Assembly: GCA_040285825.1 (NCBI GenBank)
Contig: JAUPSS010000004.1
Location: forward strand, 1-64,000
Length of the DNA stretch: 64,000 nucleotides
Origin: Eukaryota sp. TZLM1-RC
Taxonomy: Eukaryota; Metamonada: BaSk clade
Direction of reading: 5' to 3'
In this document: one piece after another, positions 60,625-64,000 of the stretch
How the letters are laid out: every line of letters begins with the position of its first letter
How positions within the stretch are numbered: the first letter of the stretch is position 1
Translations under genes and position numbers: made by a program
The notes under the pieces: generated by a model
Databases searched by the model: none
The model's input: only the letters and a program-made list of their open reading frames with translations
Told to the model about the DNA's origin: nothing

Positions 60625-61492
60625 TCTTTATTGAATTTCTAAAAGAAAAAGAACGGAAAAACTATAAAAGTAAATAAAAAAAACATAAACTACCAAAACC
60701 TACGAGCTTCATGAATTCTTTGAAGAATAGAATTAAATGCTTGATTACATCTAAAACTATTTTTCTGAATTATACAACTAATTTCACTGCAAAGCTCAAT
60801 CCAACCAAAACGTTTAAATGTTTCTTTTTGTTTCTTTAGTTTTCTTGTACCAATCCCCATGGACATTAAAAACTAAAGGAACAATTTCTGAAATTAAATT
60901 GTATTCTTTTAGAATACTGTATTTCCTTATTTTAGTAGCAAATGCTTGAGAGTAAGCATCTTGCCATTTATTTCCAAAACCACCAACTATTGTAATATCA
61001 AACGCAATTTTGGTTTTGGGATCAAATAAATCTAAATAAAATTTTTTTAAACCAATTTCAAATTCCTTTTCCTTTTCATATTTGGAGATATTTAATAAAT
61101 AATCTCTAACTTCATCATGTCTGTTTTTAATGCATCGTGAAACACCTTTACATTGAAAACTATGGTCTAAACCGAGATTTGTGTAACCACATCTGGGACA
61201 CTGATGATAAAAATTATTAAAAATTAATCGAAGATTCAGAAAATAAGACATGAATTCATCAGAAAAAGTGAAATTTGCATTAAAAGGTAATGCATTCAAA
61301 AAACTACCTGAAAGTTCAGAACAATTAGCTTCTAATTGTAATTTTTCCATATCAGACATTGTTTTTTGAAGAGAATTCATTTCATTTTTATAAAATTCCT
61401 TTGTTAATTTTGATTGAGAAATTATTATGTCTTTATCCCAAATAGACTCATATCCTACAAATTGTGGATTTAAAGTAGAATAGATGATTATA
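60625..61492 (-). mobile_element. Family B satellite-inserted RLE retrotransposon, different site
   Basis: An 868-bp 5'-truncated element flanked by the 12-bp duplication GGTAAGATTAGG (60613-60624 and 61493-61504), at a satellite position separate from the family A site. The 3' end (minus strand) is '...ttcaataaaga', again with no poly(A) tail. The encoded protein is clearly diverged from family A. Only one copy was seen in the window. Confidence 0.88.
60690..61492 (-). pseudogene. Family B post-RT plus RLE frame, one frameshift
   Basis: An open frame runs from the 5' junction ('STLNPQFVGYESIWDK') through the ATG at 61380, the CCHC knuckle (CPRCGYTNLGLDHSFQC), RHD (NRHDEV) and 'AFDITIVGGFGNKW' to a stop at 60814. 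The family's C-terminal segment ('FGWIELCSEISCII') continues in another frame to the TAG at 60690-60692, so one indel in the A-rich run near 60825-60835 broke it. Similarity to copy A7 is evident over the whole length, but many residues differ. Confidence 0.8.
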
Positions 61493-61787
61493 GGTAAGAT
61501 TAGGTGAGTTGCATGTAGTCCTTATGCACTAGATGTGATCAACCTGTGATCAAACTTTGTGTGAAATTGTGTGTGAATAATGTTGGCTATGTGTTACTTG
61601 ATCAGTACAAACTCGTGATTACATTTTCAATTGATTTTGTATATATTTGAATTAATTGAGTTTATTAATTTTTAAACAATAAATTGTAAAAATAGTAAAA
61701 AAAAATCAAAAAGTATACAGATGAATGTTGCAAACTAATGAAACCATTGCTGTAAGTGTAAGAGTATCGTTTTTGATACGATTTACT

Positions 61788-62337
61788 TTTATTGAAAATT
61801 AAAAAAAACTACTTGAACACTAAAAAAAATTACCTACCAACATTGACGATCTTCTCTTTTCTTTTGAAGAATATAATTAAAAGCACTGTGACATTTAAAG
61901 CTATTCTTCAAAATGATACAACTAATTTCATCTGCTACCTCATTCCATCCAAATTGGTCAAACAGTATTTTTGTTTTAGTGTAAAAACCTCCATGAACAC
62001 TAAAAACGAGAGGAACAATTTGGTTAATTAAATTTAATTCTTTTAAAATTGAATACTTTGCAATTTTATCAGAATAAGCTTTCGAAAAAGCATCACTCCA
62101 ATTATTACCATAACCTCCAACTATGGTAACATCAAAAGCAATTTTAGTTGACGTTTGAAAGCCATCAACACGTAACTGCTTATTTAAACCGAATTTAAAT
62201 TCCTTTTCAGATTCAAAATTATTTAATTCGTTAATAAAATTATTTACTTCGTCATGTCTTTGTGTAACCATTCTTGAGACTTTTCTACAATGAAACGAGT
62301 GATCTAAGCCAAGGTCTCCATAACCACACAAAGGAAT
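61788..62337 (-). mobile_element. Family A retrotransposon, copy A8
   Basis: A 550-bp copy with the standard junctions and duplication. Together with A9 and A10 it forms a series with a period of about 1024 bp. Confidence 0.9.
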
Positions 62338-62358
62338 ATACGATTTACTGAGGCTCAT
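61834..62358 (-). CDS. Satellite-ATG-fused CCHC-RLE protein, copy A8 (174 aa)
   Basis: Intact frame as in A6, with 'IPLCGYGDLGLDHSFHC', RHD, 'AFDVTIVGGYG' and the native end. It differs from A6 at several residues, for example the Gln to His change before the last Cys of the knuckle. Confidence 0.6.
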   Translation of the reverse strand: MSLSKSYIPLCGYGDLGLDHSFHCRKVSRMVTQRHDEVNNFINELNNFESEKEFKFGLNKQLRVDGFQTSTKIAFDVTIVGGYGNNWSDAFSKAYSDKIAKYSILKELNLINQIVPLVFSVHGGFYTKTKILFDQFGWNEVADEISCIILKNSFKCHSAFNYILQKKREDRQCW

Positions 62359-62811
62359 ATAAAGTTCCTAGTTTCGTATATTGACCAATGGTTGTTTATT
62401 ACAATCATTGGTCAAATCTTTAAAGTCCATTTTGGGACAATTAATATAACAATTGTGGTGTTAAAGTCCGTGCTATGGTCATTTGAGTAGTCATTGGTAT
62501 GATTGGTTGAATGGTCATTGGTATGATTAGGTGAGTTGCATGTAGTCTTTATGTACTAGATGTGATCAACTTGTGATCAAACTTTGTGTGAAATTGGGTG
62601 TGAGTAATGTTGGCTATGTGTTACTTGGTCAATACAAACTCATGATTACATTTTCAATTGATTTTGTATAAATTTGAATTAATTGAGTTATTAATTTTTA
62701 AACATTAAATTGTAAAAATAGTAAAAAAATCAAAAAGTATACAGATGAATGTTGCAAACTAATAAGACCATTGCTGTAAGTGTAAGAGTATTGTTTTTGA
62801 TACGATTTACT

Positions 62812-63360
62812 TTTATTGAAAATTAAAAAAAACTACTTGAACACTAAAAAAAATACCTACCAACATTGACGATCTTCTCTTCTCTTTTGAAGAATATAAT
62901 TAAAAGCACTGTGACATTTAAAGCTATTCTTCAAAATGATACAACTAATTTCATCTGCTACCTCATTCAATCCAAATTGGACAAACAGTATTTTTGTTTT
63001 AGTGTAAAAACCCCCATGAACACTAAAAACGAGAGGAACAATTTGGTGAATTAAATTTAATTCTTTTAAAATTGAATATTTTGCAATTTTATCAGAATAA
63101 GCTTTCGAAAAAGCATCACTCCAATTATTACCATAACCTCCAACTATGGTAAAATCAAAAGCAATTTTAGTTGACGTTTAAAAGCCATCAACACGTAACT
63201 GCCTATTTAAACCAAATTTAAATTCCTTTTCAGATTCAAAATTATTTAATTCGTTAATAAAATTATTTACTTCGTCATGTCTTTGTGTAACCATTCTTGA
63301 GACTTTTCTACATTGAAACAAGTGATCTAAGCCTAGGTCTCCATAACCACACAAAGGAAT
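62812..63360 (-). mobile_element. Family A retrotransposon, copy A9 (broken)
   Basis: A 549-bp copy; the frame from the satellite ATG (63381) ends at a TAA at 63178-63180 created by a G-to-A change ('gtttaaaag' for 'gtttgaaag'). The remainder of the RLE lies downstream in the same frame. Confidence 0.88.
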
Positions 63361-63835
63361 ATACGATTTACTGAGGCTCATATAAAGTTCCTAGTTTCGT
63401 ATATTGACCAATGGTTGTTTATTACAATCATTGGTCAAATCTTTAAAGTCCATTTTGGGACAATTAATATAACAATTGTGGTGTTAAAGTCCGTGCTATG
63501 GTCATTTGAGTAGTCATTGGTATGATTGGTTGAATGGTCATTGGTATGATTAGGTGAGTTGCATGTAGTCTTTATGTACTAGATGTGATCAACTTGTGAT
63601 CAAACTTTGTGTGAAATTGGGTGTGAGTAATGTTGGCTATGTGTTACTTGGTCAATACAAACTCATGATTACATTTTCAATTGATTTTGTATAAATTTGA
63701 ATTAATTGAGTTTATTAATTTTTAAACATTAAATTGTAAAAATAGTAAAAAAATCAAAAAGTATACAGATGAATGTTGCAAACTAATAAGACCATTGCTG
63801 TAAGTGTAAGAGTATCGTTTTTGATACGATTTACT

Positions 63836-64000
63836 TTTATTGAAAATTAAAAAAAAACTACTTGAACACTAAAAAAAATTACCTACCAACATTGACGATC
63901 TTCTCTTTTCTTTTGAAGAATATAATTAAAAGCACTGTGACATTTAAAGCTATTCTTCAAAATGATACAACTAATTTCATCTGCTACCTCATTCCATCCA
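63836..64000 (-). mobile_element. Family A retrotransposon, copy A10 (runs off the window)
   Basis: The 3' junction and first 165 bp match the other copies. The 5' end lies beyond the window. Confidence 0.85.

Larger units (their letters stand above)
40484..64000. repeat. Satellite block 3, inverted relative to blocks 1 and 2
   Basis: About 18 kb of ~458-465 bp units (near 39 units) plus nine retroelement insertions. It is the same unit as blocks 1 and 2 in the opposite orientation, so the gene island lies between inverted arrays. Subtypes are visible: units with the intact 10-bp inverted repeat, units with 'gggttgtttattacaatcatttatc' that break it, and units with 'gtgacgtgctatg'. From about 46.9 to 49.6 kb the first two types alternate with a period of about 927 bp, and a similar dimer repeats at 59.0-60.6 kb. 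The block runs past the window end. Confidence 0.96.

Overview
The window is eukaryotic and most likely from a small AT-rich animal. It holds rRNA genes in the order 18S, ITS1, 5.8S, ITS2, 28S, spliced genes for a Pcf11-like and an Enhancer-of-polycomb-like protein, and large satellite arrays. Introns I can place by reading frame and GT-AG ends are only 27, 31, 36 and 37 nt. Introns this short are known in a few parasitic 'mesozoan' lineages (orthonectids, dicyemids), so such an animal is my best guess, at low confidence.

Layout. 1-6619: satellite block 1, a tandem repeat of about 458-462 bp. 6620-20202: rDNA on the minus strand, made of one nearly complete 28S/5.8S/18S-3' stretch and part of a second unit, joined by an 18S-inserted R2-clade (R8-like) retrotransposon at 11794-17339. 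A second RLE-type non-LTR element (6976-7904) lies antisense inside the 28S gene. 20203-26984: rDNA spacer with about 1.15 kb tandem repeats, interrupted by a 2.86 kb Ty3/Gypsy element with 92-bp LTRs. 26985-32308: satellite block 2. 32309-40483: a gene island with a 3' gene remnant, a PCF11 gene (minus), an unrecognised spliced gene (plus), a decayed Fanzor/TnpB-like gene split by a MULE DNA transposon, and an EPC-like gene (plus). 40484-64000: satellite block 3, in the opposite orientation to blocks 1 and 2.

The most notable system is a group of restriction-like-endonuclease (RLE) non-LTR retrotransposons, each using a repeated sequence as a niche: 18S (sense), 28S (antisense), and two different sites in the satellite. 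Ten 5'-truncated copies of satellite family A share the same 3' junction. The nine whole ones share the same 12-bp target-site duplication, and all ten have the same orientation relative to the satellite. Where independent 5' junctions can be compared, the retained reading frame is fused in phase to an ATG supplied by the satellite. Some insertion-bearing units have been amplified into higher-order repeats. One diverged copy (family B) sits at a different satellite position.

No tRNA, CRISPR array or bacterial-type operon was seen. All coordinates come from reading the sequence by eye; rRNA ends and repeat edges may be off by several bases.
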